Assembly (NCBI GenBank): GCA_964562985.1
Contig: CAZLWE010000029.1
Coordinates: 1 to 40,987, forward strand
Source: SHLQ01 sp964562985
GTDB lineage: Bacteria > Actinomycetota > Acidimicrobiia > Acidimicrobiales > SHLQ01
DNA: 40,987 nt
Direction: 5' to 3'
Shown piece by piece: positions 23,743 through 31,799 of this stretch (the stretch's first letter is position 1; every line of letters starts with the position of its first letter). Made by a program: the position numbers and the translations under genes. A model generated the notes under the pieces. The model did not search any database, was not told the DNA's origin, and was given only the letters and a program-made list of their open reading frames with translations.

Positions 23743-24896
23743 GCCGCCGCGTGATCGCGGCGGGACTGATCCTCACCCAACTTGCGCTCAGCTGCTCCAG
23801 CGATGATCGGACGGCAACACCACCGACGACCGTCGCTGGCGCCGACGTCATTGAGCCCGTACTCAATCCCGACTTGCGCGTCGGGATGGTGCTCAACATC
23901 TCCGCCCCCACCGCAGAGCGAGACCGAGAGGTGAGTGAGGTCCTTCTCAACGCCGTGCGGGCGAGCCCGGCGGCGGGTCTTGCCCAGATCGAGATCGTCC
24001 AAATCGATGAACCTGAAGACGTCGAAAGCGCAGTCGTCGCACTACGCGGCCTTGGCGCGACCGTGCTCATCACCACCTGTGACGATGGCACCGTACCCGA
24101 CGTCATCGCCTCGGGCCTGGCCAACGAAATGTTGGTGCTCACCGGCTGCAGCGGCCTGCCGTTGCCTGTGATCGACAGTCACTCAGATCTGGTGATCGAT
24201 CTTGCTGGCCTTGCTACCTCCCCGGCCGCGATTGCAGCAGCACTGGATGAAGTAGTCGAACTCCAAGACCCTGAGGGTGAACGACAAATCGCGACGCTTA
24301 CGTCGGACCTGATTCCTAGCGTTTCCAACGAATGCGAACGGACTTCATTGCAGGCCGGCCTGGAGGTAACCGTGGAAGAACGTTTCACCGAGCTGGTCGA
24401 TGACCCTGAGGAGTTCATCACCAGCGTCTCGCCACAGCTGGAAGACATTGACGCGATAATCTTGTGCGCACTCGCGCCATCGGCGGGAGAGGTTGTGTCA
24501 GCTCTACGCCAAAACGGTTTTGATCAACCCGTTGTGGTGCCATGGTTTGCCGACGACCAGACCTGGGCGGGTGACCACAGCGACGTGTGGATCGTCGCGC
24601 CGTCCAGCCGCTACGGCGACGACCCCGTCGAGGAAGTAAACGCGCTGTACTCCCAGTCGGGGGCTGCGACAGCAACCGACCTAGTCGTCGCGGATACGTT
24701 GACAACGCTCGTCGACGCCGTGCAACGAGCCGGTTCGATTCGCCCTGCACAGATGGCCGAGGTTCTCCGAGCCGAGCCGTTCGAGGGCCTCAGTGGCGAG
24801 CTGACGTTAAACCAGCAGGGTGACGTCGAACGCGCGTATCGCCTCGTGGAGGTTGTCGACGGTGAGCCGCAGTTCTCCAGGACCCTCGAGCCCTAG
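23736..24896 (+). CDS. Substrate-binding lipoprotein (branched-chain amino acid type)
   Basis: 386 residues. The signal peptide RRVIAAGLILTQLALSC ends in a lipobox-like ALSC, so Cys20 is probably lipidated. The body is a two-lobed periplasmic-binding fold of the Leu/Ile/Val type: LRVGMVLNISAPTAERDREV, ATVLITTCDDGTVPDVIASG, a helix pair, and PVVVPWFADDQTWAG. Such proteins deliver ligands to ABC transporters or act as sensors. No permease or ATPase genes are adjacent. It starts at GTG 23736, with AGGGAAG about 7 bases upstream, overlapping the PNPOx-like gene, which implies coupled translation. The ligand is unknown. Confidence 0.82.
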   Translation: MLSRRVIAAGLILTQLALSCSSDDRTATPPTTVAGADVIEPVLNPDLRVGMVLNISAPTAERDREVSEVLLNAVRASPAAGLAQIEIVQIDEPEDVESAVVALRGLGATVLITTCDDGTVPDVIASGLANEMLVLTGCSGLPLPVIDSHSDLVIDLAGLATSPAAIAAALDEVVELQDPEGERQIATLTSDLIPSVSNECERTSLQAGLEVTVEERFTELVDDPEEFITSVSPQLEDIDAIILCALAPSAGEVVSALRQNGFDQPVVVPWFADDQTWAGDHSDVWIVAPSSRYGDDPVEEVNALYSQSGAATATDLVVADTLTTLVDAVQRAGSIRPAQMAEVLRAEPFEGLSGELTLNQQGDVERAYRLVEVVDGEPQFSRTLEP

Positions 24897-24916
24897 CCAA
24901 ACGTCGCCACGGCAAA

Positions 24917-25345
24917 CTAGGCCGTAGTGACCTCGGCCAAGATGTCGTCAACGAAGGCGGCGCACTGCTCGTCAAGTTTGTCTCGGTGTAGTGCAGCGGT
25001 CCCTAAGTTCACCGCTCCCATACCATCGAGAACATCTCCCATCTTCTTTGCAGCGGGCCCAGCGTTGATGGCATAGGTGACATACGCGAACGTCGCCTTG
25101 TCCCAAAGGTCTGGCAATTCGGTAGCGATCTTGCCTGCCCCACCCGGGTGTTGACCGAAGAAGAACAGCCCGCCGGTCCACGTGCCGATTACGGCCAAAT
25201 CAGCGCGGGCGAGCGCACCGAGATCTACTTCGTCGATCGAATACACCGTGACATCGGCGCCTGCGCTTTGGAGCCCGGCCCCGATAAGGCTCGCGGCCCG
25301 TTCGGTATTTCCCGTTTTTGAATCAAAGACGACAACGACATCCAT
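24917..25345 (-). CDS. Flavodoxin-family protein
   Basis: A 142-residue single-domain flavodoxin fold. The FMN phosphate loop is SKTGNTERAA (9-18). The first FMN aromatic loop is near GTWTGGLFFFGQHPGG and the second near TYAINAGPAAKK. It would carry electrons or act as a quinone/iron-linked flavoprotein in the cytosol; the partner is unknown. It starts 9 bases after the hrpB stop on the same strand and is probably co-transcribed with it. Confidence 0.86.
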   Translation of the reverse strand: MDVVVVFDSKTGNTERAASLIGAGLQSAGADVTVYSIDEVDLGALARADLAVIGTWTGGLFFFGQHPGGAGKIATELPDLWDKATFAYVTYAINAGPAAKKMGDVLDGMGAVNLGTAALHRDKLDEQCAAFVDDILAEVTTA

Positions 25346-25354
25346 ATGGACTTT

Positions 25355-27817
25355 CTAGCAGGGGTCCTCAGGCCAGTCGTGCTTTGGGTATCGCCCGGCC
25401 ATATCTTTACGAACCGACAACCAACTGCCTGTCCAAAATCCGGCCAAATCTGAGGTGATCTGAATCGGTCGGTCCGCTGGCGAAAGCAGCTCCACGGCGA
25501 TGGGCACCGCACCGTCGATGACCGTCGGTGTTACCGCCGTGCCATATGCGTCCTGTGCCCGCACGGTTACCTTCAGGGTCTCGGCGGTGTAGTCGATACG
25601 ACGTTCTCGACCCCGGACGAACGTGTAGGCCTTCGGCGCGAGCCGCTCGACAGCCTGTTGTTCATCCCACGACAGCTGGCTCCGCAAGACTTCGAGAACA
25701 TCGATCCGTTCGATATCTTTGCGCCCGTTGGCACCGTGAAGGAACGCTCCGAATACGTCGCTTGCATTGGCCAAAAGCGTTTTGTCGTCGACTCTGGCCG
25801 AAATCTCGTCGGGGCGGTGCTCGGCGATCAGCGCTAGTCGGGCTTGAAACTGTCTGGCCACCTCGGTCCACTTCAGTGCTTCGAGCTTGGTGTCGATGAT
25901 TCGCTCGATGAGGGCCTCGGTCGTCTCGGGCGATGGCTCGGCCTTTTCGACGTGGGTGCCGAAGTCGAGAGAACCCAACCGCCGTTCCACTCGCATCACG
26001 AGATCGTCACGCTCGTCATCCCAGCCAAAGAATGTTCGCTCGTCCAAATTTGCGGCGAAGCCAAGCTCAACGTCGAGGGCGTCAATCCCCGCAGCGAGCC
26101 GGATCTGTGGACGTCGCTTATCGCCGGACACTTCGGCGATGACCAACATGTCCTCGTGCGCGAGAAAGTCGGTCCTGGCGCATTCGGCTCCCATGCCATT
26201 GGCCATGCGAAATCGGCCTCCCTGGCCGGCACGCTTTTGCGCGATTCGATCTGGGTAAGCCAACGACAAGGCCCTACCGATGTCATCGATCGACACCACG
26301 CTCTCGGAGGCATTGGTGCGCCGAATCAATTCGCGGGAGCGGCGGCGAACGGACCGCAGCGCGGCGACGTCGGTGTTGGCAGTGCGGAAAGATTCGTCAG
26401 CGACCAGACGCACCCGAGTCCAAAGATCGATTGGACGCTCGGACGGCCTGCCGGTGAGAACGTCACGTTCCTCCAGCAGACTCGCCAGGATGGCAGCTGG
26501 CCAGCCGAGCGGGCCATCACCGACCGCAGCAACCATGGCTGCGAGCCTCGGGTGCAATGGAAGTTTCAGAATCGCGCGTCCGTCGGCGGTCAACTTTCGA
26601 TGCTCGTCCACCGCACCTAGGAGGTCTAGAACGGAGAAGGCTTCTTCCACCGCGCCGACCGATGGCTGATCGAGTAGCCGAAGTTCCGTTGGGCTCGACA
26701 CACCCCACGCCAACGCCTCGAGCAAGACCGCCGCGAGGTCTATTCGGGTGATCTCGGCGGATTCGTGTGCCGAGCGAGCGGCATGTTCCATCTTGGACCA
26801 CAGCCGGAACGCAACCCCCGGACCCAGTCGGCCAGCTCGGCCTGCTCGCTGGTCGGCTGATGCCTTTGAATGGCTCGTCGTAACGAGTTTGGACAACCCC
26901 GATGACGGGTCGTATTGCGGCCGGCGTTGCAGACCCGCGTCAACGACCGATCCAATGCCGTCGACGGTCAACGACGTTTCGGCAACGTCGGTCGACACGA
27001 CCACGCGTCGTTGGGCGGGCAGGGTCCGAAGGGCCGAATCCTGCTCATCGGGAGGGAGCGCTCCATACAGCGGCAAGACAGCAGCGTCGGTTCGCCGGGC
27101 GATTTCGGCCACGGTACGACGAATCTCTCCGACGCCCGGCAAGAACACGAGTACATCCCCAGGTTCGTCGAGCGCCTCCTCGACCACCTTTGTCACGGAA
27201 AGCTCGAGCTTGTCGCGACCCTTTCGTGGACGCCAGCGCACGTCGATCGGGAACGTCCGACCCGGACAGGACACGACCGGCGCAGGGTTGCCCTCCCCGC
27301 CGATCAGCGCGGCAACAGCCTCGGCATCAATCGTTGCCGACATGACGAGCAAGCGAAGCTCAGGGCAGATGGTGTCGCGGGCATCGAGCGTCAGAGCCAG
27401 ACCCAGGTCAGCATGCACCGATCGTTCGTGGAACTCGTCGAACAAGACGGCGCTCACCCCGGGCAGTGAAGCGTCGCTCTGAAGGCGTCGGGTCAATATG
27501 CCCTCGGTAATGACCTCAACACGGGTCCGGGGGCCCACCCGCTTGTCGTCTCGGGTGCGCCAACCAACGGTGTCACCCACAGATTCACCGAGCATCTGCG
27601 CCATTCGACGAGCAACCGCGCGCGCTGCCACTCGGCGCGGTTCGAGCACGAGTATCTTCCCGGTCGCCCACGGCTCGTCCAAGAGACGAAGTGGTACGAC
27701 GGTCGTCTTTCCGGCTCCGGGTTCAGCGGTTAGTACCGCGGTGTGAACATCGCGCAACGCCGCTCGTACATCTGCAATAACGCCTTCGATCGGCAATCCG
27801 GTATCGCGCACACCCAA
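25355..27817 (-). CDS. hrpB: ATP-dependent helicase HrpB
   Basis: An 820-residue DExH-box helicase. Motif I is AEPGAGKTT, motif Ia LEPRRVAARAVARRM, motif II DEFHER (Phe replaces the usual Ala), motif III MSATID, motif V VVVSTDVAETSLTVDGI, and motif VI QRAGRAGRLGPG. A helicase-associated domain and the HrpB-specific C-terminal region follow (IAVELLSPADRPIQITSDLAGFW). Length and order are typical. HrpB acts on RNA, but its target is unclear. The start is TTG 27817, or GTG 27811; neither has a Shine-Dalgarno. The divergent gene begins only 25 bases away. Confidence 0.95.
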   Translation of the reverse strand: MGVRDTGLPIEGVIADVRAALRDVHTAVLTAEPGAGKTTVVPLRLLDEPWATGKILVLEPRRVAARAVARRMAQMLGESVGDTVGWRTRDDKRVGPRTRVEVITEGILTRRLQSDASLPGVSAVLFDEFHERSVHADLGLALTLDARDTICPELRLLVMSATIDAEAVAALIGGEGNPAPVVSCPGRTFPIDVRWRPRKGRDKLELSVTKVVEEALDEPGDVLVFLPGVGEIRRTVAEIARRTDAAVLPLYGALPPDEQDSALRTLPAQRRVVVSTDVAETSLTVDGIGSVVDAGLQRRPQYDPSSGLSKLVTTSHSKASADQRAGRAGRLGPGVAFRLWSKMEHAARSAHESAEITRIDLAAVLLEALAWGVSSPTELRLLDQPSVGAVEEAFSVLDLLGAVDEHRKLTADGRAILKLPLHPRLAAMVAAVGDGPLGWPAAILASLLEERDVLTGRPSERPIDLWTRVRLVADESFRTANTDVAALRSVRRRSRELIRRTNASESVVSIDDIGRALSLAYPDRIAQKRAGQGGRFRMANGMGAECARTDFLAHEDMLVIAEVSGDKRRPQIRLAAGIDALDVELGFAANLDERTFFGWDDERDDLVMRVERRLGSLDFGTHVEKAEPSPETTEALIERIIDTKLEALKWTEVARQFQARLALIAEHRPDEISARVDDKTLLANASDVFGAFLHGANGRKDIERIDVLEVLRSQLSWDEQQAVERLAPKAYTFVRGRERRIDYTAETLKVTVRAQDAYGTAVTPTVIDGAVPIAVELLSPADRPIQITSDLAGFWTGSWLSVRKDMAGRYPKHDWPEDPC

Positions 27818-27830
27818 GTATGGGCCTCTA

Positions 27831-27836
27831 TATCCT
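27831..27836 (+). promoter_or_regulatory. -10 element of the GH13_18 gene (leaderless)
   Basis: TATCCT ends six bases before GTG 27843. For the divergent hrpB the best minus-strand candidate is TATAGA (27832-27827), which overlaps it; that call is weaker. Confidence 0.45.
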
Positions 27837-27842
27837 CAAGGC

Positions 27843-29519
27843 GTGAGTTCAATTTCACCCGAGCAACTGCAGGAATCAATCCTCGATCACATCGAGAAGA
27901 TTTGGGGGGATCGAGACCAGGAAATCGCCGATCTCTTTATCGAGGCGATCGGCATAGACGCGGCGGCACTTCCTGCGCCTGCGTCTCGATGGGATGAGGG
28001 TGACGTTGCGCTCATTACCTATGGAGACTCGATCGTCAACGACGACCAACCCCCATTGCGGGCGCTTGCCAACCTCGTAGGGAGCGACCTCGCAGATGCC
28101 GTCAGCATCGTCCACGTGCTCCCATTTAGCCCGTACAGCTCCGACCGCGGCTTCTCCGTAATCGATTACACCGAGGTGGACCCGAACCTTGGCACGTGGG
28201 ACGACATGGCGGCGCTGTCCGCGCAAGTTCCGCTGATGTTTGACGTGGTGTTGAACCATTGCTCGGCGAGTTCGGACTGGTTTCAGCAGTTCCTGCGAGA
28301 CGAGGAACCGGGGCGGGACTACATCATGACCGGCGAACCTGATTGGGATGTCTCGACGGTGACGCGCCCTCGATCCACGCCCCTTCTGAGCGAGTTCGAA
28401 ACGTCGGTGGGCCCACAACTGGTCTGGACCACCTTCAGTCGCGACCAAGTTGACCTCGACTGGGGCAACCCGAAGCTCGTGGCCGAAATGTTGCGAATCA
28501 TCGACCTCTACATCTCGCGTGGGGCACGACTACTACGCCTCGATGCGGTCGCCTACATCTGGAAGGTTCCGGGTACGACCTCGATCCACCTTCCCGAGAC
28601 GCACGAGATGGTAAAGATGCTGCATACGTTGCTCGCTGCACGAGCCCCGGAAGTGTCGATCATCACTGAAACGAACGTGCCCGATCGCGAGAACCGCACC
28701 TACTTCGGTGACAGCGACGAGGCCCACCTGATCTACAACTTCACCCTGCCTCCGCTTGCGATCGATGCCGTGCTGAACGGTCGGGCAGATCGTTTGGTCG
28801 AATGGATGGCTGAAGCTGCTCCCCCACCGCCCGGCACGACCCTCTTCAACTTCCTTGCAAGCCACGACGGCATCGGCGTGCGACCTGCGGAGGGATTCTT
28901 GAGCTCCGAAGAGATCCAGGGCCTCGTCGAGCTCACCCACTCGCGGGGCGGCATGCACGGCACCTACAGTCGCAATGGGGAAGATCGGCCCTACGAATTA
29001 AACATCGCGTTCCCGGACCTCTTTGGCGGACCGAGCGACCCCCATATGCCGGATCGGATTGTTCTGCTGCATACGGTCGTGCTCGCCCTGGCAGGCGTTC
29101 CGGCGTTCTATATCAACTCGCTCATGGCCACGACGAGCGATCACGCTGCATTCGAAGCCGACGGGATCCGCCGTTCGATCAACCGCGGCCGTGTCCACGT
29201 GAACGACGTCCCGTCGCTCGCTGATGACACGTGGCAGAGCCGCTTGTACGCGGGGTTACTCGACCGGGCCGCCCTGCGACGGAGCAATCCTGCGTTCCAC
29301 CCCGAAGGACCCCAAGAGTTGCGAGACCTTGGTGGCGTGTTGGCGATCGACCGGGCCTCGGTCGACGGCACTGAGCAGGTCAGCGTCTATTGCAACATGA
29401 CCGACGAGACGAAGCGCGTGACCGTCGACGGTAGCTTTCATTGCCTACTGACCGGCCACGACCTCATCGACTTTGTCGAGCTACCGCCATACGGCTCGGT
29501 CTGGTTGCAAGCCACCTAG
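27843..29519 (+). CDS. GH13_18 glycoside phosphorylase (glucosylglycerate phosphorylase-like)
   Basis: A 558-residue cytosolic enzyme of the sucrose-phosphorylase subfamily, which splits a glucoside with phosphate to give glucose-1-phosphate. Region I is FDVVLNH (133-139). The nucleophile is Asp234 in RLLRLDAVAYIWK, the acid/base is Glu276 in IITETNVP, and the transition-state Asp342 is in ASHDGIGVRP. The length equals that of glucosylglycerate phosphorylases such as E. coli YcjM, longer than classic sucrose phosphorylase. A glucosyl-3-phosphoglycerate synthase lies 1 kb away, supporting glucosylglycerate as the substrate; sucrose or glucosylglycerol remain possible. It starts at GTG with no convincing Shine-Dalgarno. 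Confidence 0.88.
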   Translation: MSSISPEQLQESILDHIEKIWGDRDQEIADLFIEAIGIDAAALPAPASRWDEGDVALITYGDSIVNDDQPPLRALANLVGSDLADAVSIVHVLPFSPYSSDRGFSVIDYTEVDPNLGTWDDMAALSAQVPLMFDVVLNHCSASSDWFQQFLRDEEPGRDYIMTGEPDWDVSTVTRPRSTPLLSEFETSVGPQLVWTTFSRDQVDLDWGNPKLVAEMLRIIDLYISRGARLLRLDAVAYIWKVPGTTSIHLPETHEMVKMLHTLLAARAPEVSIITETNVPDRENRTYFGDSDEAHLIYNFTLPPLAIDAVLNGRADRLVEWMAEAAPPPPGTTLFNFLASHDGIGVRPAEGFLSSEEIQGLVELTHSRGGMHGTYSRNGEDRPYELNIAFPDLFGGPSDPHMPDRIVLLHTVVLALAGVPAFYINSLMATTSDHAAFEADGIRRSINRGRVHVNDVPSLADDTWQSRLYAGLLDRAALRRSNPAFHPEGPQELRDLGGVLAIDRASVDGTEQVSVYCNMTDETKRVTVDGSFHCLLTGHDLIDFVELPPYGSVWLQAT

Positions 29520-29587
29520 AAATCTGTCTGCACTTCTCCACCATCACGGTGGCAAAGTGTACAAAATTTCAAGCGCTCGCCCGGCAG

Positions 29588-30058
29588 TCACGCTTTCGGT
29601 GGGCGATCTCCGAGGAGCCAGCGCGGACCAGGCCCGAAGGATGCAGCTACATCACCCACGTTCCACATCGCGCATCGTTCCATCGATAGACACCCACAGC
29701 CGATGCAACCGTCGAGGCGGTCGCGCAGCGCAACCAACCCGGCGATCCGTTCTTCGATGTCTACACGGAAGCTTTCCGCCAGACGGGTCCAGTCTGCTTC
29801 GGTTGGCGTACGCCCGTTGGACAGTTGATCCAGCTGCGCCCGGACCTCCTCGAGAGAGTAGCCAAGCAGTTGGCAAGCCTGAATGAAGGAGAGACGCCGA
29901 ATGGTGGAGCGTCGGAAGCGACGGTGACCTGACGAAGCACGTTCTGCGTCGATCAGACCCTGCTCCTCATAAAACCGAATGGCCGAAACAGCGAGCCCCG
30001 TCCGATCCGCCACTTCGCCGATCGCGAGCGTTTCTGAATTTCCGCTTGACCTCAACAT
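29588..30058 (-). CDS. soxR: Redox-sensitive transcriptional activator SoxR
   Basis: A 156-residue MerR-family regulator. The winged-helix N-terminus ETLAIGEVADRTGLAVSAIRF is followed by RFYEEQGLI, a long dimerisation helix, and the [2Fe-2S] motif CIGCGC-x5-C (Cys118, 121, 123, 129), at almost the same positions as in E. coli SoxR. It should be activated by redox-cycling compounds through cluster oxidation. The frame continues upstream, but ATG 30058 is the start because the divergent gene and promoter lie beyond it. TAATAT ends eight bases before ATG, implying a leaderless message. The start codon lies inside its own operator. Confidence 0.94.
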   Translation of the reverse strand: MLRSSGNSETLAIGEVADRTGLAVSAIRFYEEQGLIDAERASSGHRRFRRSTIRRLSFIQACQLLGYSLEEVRAQLDQLSNGRTPTEADWTRLAESFRVDIEERIAGLVALRDRLDGCIGCGCLSMERCAMWNVGDVAASFGPGPRWLLGDRPPKA

Positions 30059-30067
30059 TACTTGAGA
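30050..30067. promoter_or_regulatory. SoxR operator
   Basis: CCTCAACATTACTTGAGA closely matches the enteric soxS operator CCTCAAGTTAACTTGAGG: both half-sites CTCAA and TTGAG are present with the same 6-bp spacing. It sits within the 19-bp spacer of the VOC promoter and covers the soxR start codon and the edge of its -10. Confidence 0.8.
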
Positions 30068-30072
30068 TATTA
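30067..30072 (-). promoter_or_regulatory. -10 element of soxR (leaderless)
   Basis: Minus-strand TAATAT ends eight bases before the soxR ATG and overlaps both the operator edge and the VOC -10. Confidence 0.5.
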
Positions 30073-30083
30073 CAACTGGAGAT

Positions 30084-30473
30084 ATGACCACAAAACTTGA
30101 ACACCTCAACATCACCGTCTCCGACCCCGACCACACCGCCCGACGGCTCCACGACATCTTCGGATGGGTCGTCCGCTGGGATGGATCCTCAAAGCTCGGC
30201 GGTCGCTCGATCCATGTCGGTGAGCCAGATACGGGCGGGACATACCTTGCCATCTACCGCCAGGGCGATCCGGAGCACGCAAAGGGGTCGACCTATGAAA
30301 CCGTGGGTGGCTTGAACCATCTCGGCGTTCTCGTCGACGACCTCGATGCGGTCGAGCAACGAGTGATCGACGCTGGCTTCGAGCCGTACTCTCACGACGA
30401 CTACGACCCGGGGCGACGCTTCTACTTCGATGACCACGACGGCATCGAGTTTGAGGTCGTGAGCTACATCTAG
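30084..30473 (+). CDS. VOC-family (glyoxalase/bleomycin-resistance fold) protein
   Basis: A 129-residue vicinal-oxygen-chelate protein of two beta-alpha-beta-beta-beta modules. Likely metal or ligand residues are His7 in LEHLNITV, the histidine in GLNHLGVLV at about residue 78, and a glutamate in GIEFEVVSYI near the end. Members include glyoxalase I, dioxygenases and drug-binding proteins; which applies is unknown. Control by SoxR suggests detoxification of a redox-active or electrophilic compound. It has no usable Shine-Dalgarno and appears leaderless. Its TAG stop shares a CTAG with the convergent gpgS gene. Confidence 0.88.
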   Translation: MTTKLEHLNITVSDPDHTARRLHDIFGWVVRWDGSSKLGGRSIHVGEPDTGGTYLAIYRQGDPEHAKGSTYETVGGLNHLGVLVDDLDAVEQRVIDAGFEPYSHDDYDPGRRFYFDDHDGIEFEVVSYI

Positions 30474-31684
30474 GCGTTGTCGGCTTCGACGGCGTCTTTG
30501 ATCCGGTCGAACACGTCGGGCATGGCACTCATCACGCGTGACCAAGAGGCGATGAACGGTGTCTCCATCGGGTTGTTCAAGAAGCTGTTTCCGGCATCCA
30601 TGATCGCCTGCGCGAACAGCTCGACCATCGTTTCTTCTGCATGGCGGTAGCTGGTGAAGCCGTTGATGACCGAGTCGTTGTGGTAGCGGTCGACGTGATC
30701 TAGGGCGGTCCGGTAGTAGCTGGCCTTGATCGTGCGGAATGTCTCGGGCGTCAGAATCTCGCCATCGACGGCGAGCTTGCGGAACAGCGCCTTGGCGATG
30801 TCGATCGACATCTTGTGCAGACCAGTGTTCTTGTCTTCCTCGGACACTTTCTGGTGCTTGTGGTCGTACGCCCCAGCGATATCGACCTGGCAGATTCGCT
30901 GCGGGGTATAGCGGCGATACAGCTCGGAGAGCACGCCGATCTCTAGACCCCAGTCGCTCGGGAATCGCATGTTGCGAACCACGTTGGTATGCATCGCGAA
31001 CTCGCCAGCAAGCGGATAACGAAAGCTCTGGAGGAACTCCAAGTACTCGTCGCTGTGATCGAGGGTAATCCGCAAGGCATGGAGCAAGGGCGCCACCATT
31101 AGGCGGGACACACGTCCGTTGAGCTTCTCGCCATCGGTCCGGAAGTAATAGCCCTTGGCGAACGCGTAACCGAAGGTGGGATGTGCAACCGGGTACAGCA
31201 GTCGCGCCAACATCTCACGCTTGTAGGTGAGCACGTCGGCATCGTGGAGCGCTACCGCCTGCGCCCGCCCTGAAGCCAAGTAGTAGCCCATGCAGTACCA
31301 AACGTTGCGACCCTTTCCGGGCTGGTTGGGGGCGATGCCGAGTGCGTCGAACTGGGCGTCGAGTTCCTGCATGCGCGGTCCGTCGTTCCACAACAGACGG
31401 GTGCGCTGGGGCAACCGGGAGAAGAACTCCTTGGCGTGTTCGAACTCGGCTTCGTCAGCCCGGTCTATGCCAATGATGATCTCCTCGAGATAGGGCACGT
31501 CCATCAGTTCGTCGACGATGTTCGTGAGCGCCGGCCGGCCGAGCTCGGAGAACAACGCCGGAATGACGAGCGACATCGGCCGGGTCTTCGACCAGTCGAC
31601 CAGCTCTTCTTCGAGGCTTTCAACCGGTCTTGCCGACAGCTTGTGCATTGTCGAGATCGGCCCGAACTGGTGGTAATCGCCCAT
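30470..31684 (-). CDS. gpgS: Glucosyl-3-phosphoglycerate synthase (GT81-like)
   Basis: A 404-residue GT-A-fold glycosyltransferase. The N-terminus SLVIPALFSELGRPALTNIV is the nucleotide-binding strand. The donor lysine region is GKGRNVWYCMGYYLASG, and the metal-binding DxD is Asp-Ala-Asp at 148-150 in ALHDADVLTY. HPTFGYAFAKGYYFRTDGEK and NGRVSRLMVAPLLHAL follow the GpgS pattern. The reaction would be NDP-glucose plus 3-phosphoglycerate to glucosyl-3-phosphoglycerate, the first step to glucosylglycerate or to methylglucose lipopolysaccharide. A phosphatase (gpgP) is not seen nearby. It lacks a Shine-Dalgarno; TAGTTT is six bases before ATG. A different sugar donor or acceptor is possible. Confidence 0.78.
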   Translation of the reverse strand: MGDYHQFGPISTMHKLSARPVESLEEELVDWSKTRPMSLVIPALFSELGRPALTNIVDELMDVPYLEEIIIGIDRADEAEFEHAKEFFSRLPQRTRLLWNDGPRMQELDAQFDALGIAPNQPGKGRNVWYCMGYYLASGRAQAVALHDADVLTYKREMLARLLYPVAHPTFGYAFAKGYYFRTDGEKLNGRVSRLMVAPLLHALRITLDHSDEYLEFLQSFRYPLAGEFAMHTNVVRNMRFPSDWGLEIGVLSELYRRYTPQRICQVDIAGAYDHKHQKVSEEDKNTGLHKMSIDIAKALFRKLAVDGEILTPETFRTIKASYYRTALDHVDRYHNDSVINGFTSYRHAEETMVELFAQAIMDAGNSFLNNPMETPFIASWSRVMSAMPDVFDRIKDAVEADNA

Positions 31685-31690
31685 CGGGAC

Positions 31691-31696
31691 AAACTA
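31691..31696 (-). promoter_or_regulatory. -10 element of gpgS (leaderless)
   Basis: Minus-strand TAGTTT ends six bases before the gpgS ATG. Confidence 0.45.
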
Positions 31697-31724
31697 GTGG
31701 GACCACCTCGCAAACCCCTGCCCC

Positions 31725-31741
31725 ATTCACCGTGAATTCAC
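31725..31741. promoter_or_regulatory. Overlapping TTCAC inverted repeats upstream of gpgS
   Basis: ATTCAC-C-GTGAAT (31725-31737) overlaps GTGAATTCAC (31732-31741), giving three TTCAC half-sites in alternating orientation. They lie 40-57 bases upstream of the gpgS start, where an operator could act. The neighbouring T6/A6 run at 31757-31762 lacks a proper terminator layout. Confidence 0.35.
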
Positions 31742-31799
31742 ATACCCCAGGGATCTTTTTTAGGGGGAGAATCCCCGAGTTCGTGGTCGGTCAGATTAG

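Larger units (their letters stand above)
30046..30076 (+). promoter_or_regulatory. SoxR-type promoter of the VOC gene (19-bp spacer)
   Basis: TTGACC (30046-30051) and TACAAC (30071-30076) are separated by 19 bp, the overlong spacing typical of MerR-family promoters that need DNA twisting by the activator. Transcription would begin at or next to the ATG at 30084. Confidence 0.65.

Noticed and set aside
31745..31785. Terminator after the D-2-hydroxyacid dehydrogenase gene
   Set aside because: On the minus strand the small GGGGA/TCCCC hairpin is followed by A residues rather than T; the plus strand has the T-run before the hairpin, not after it.
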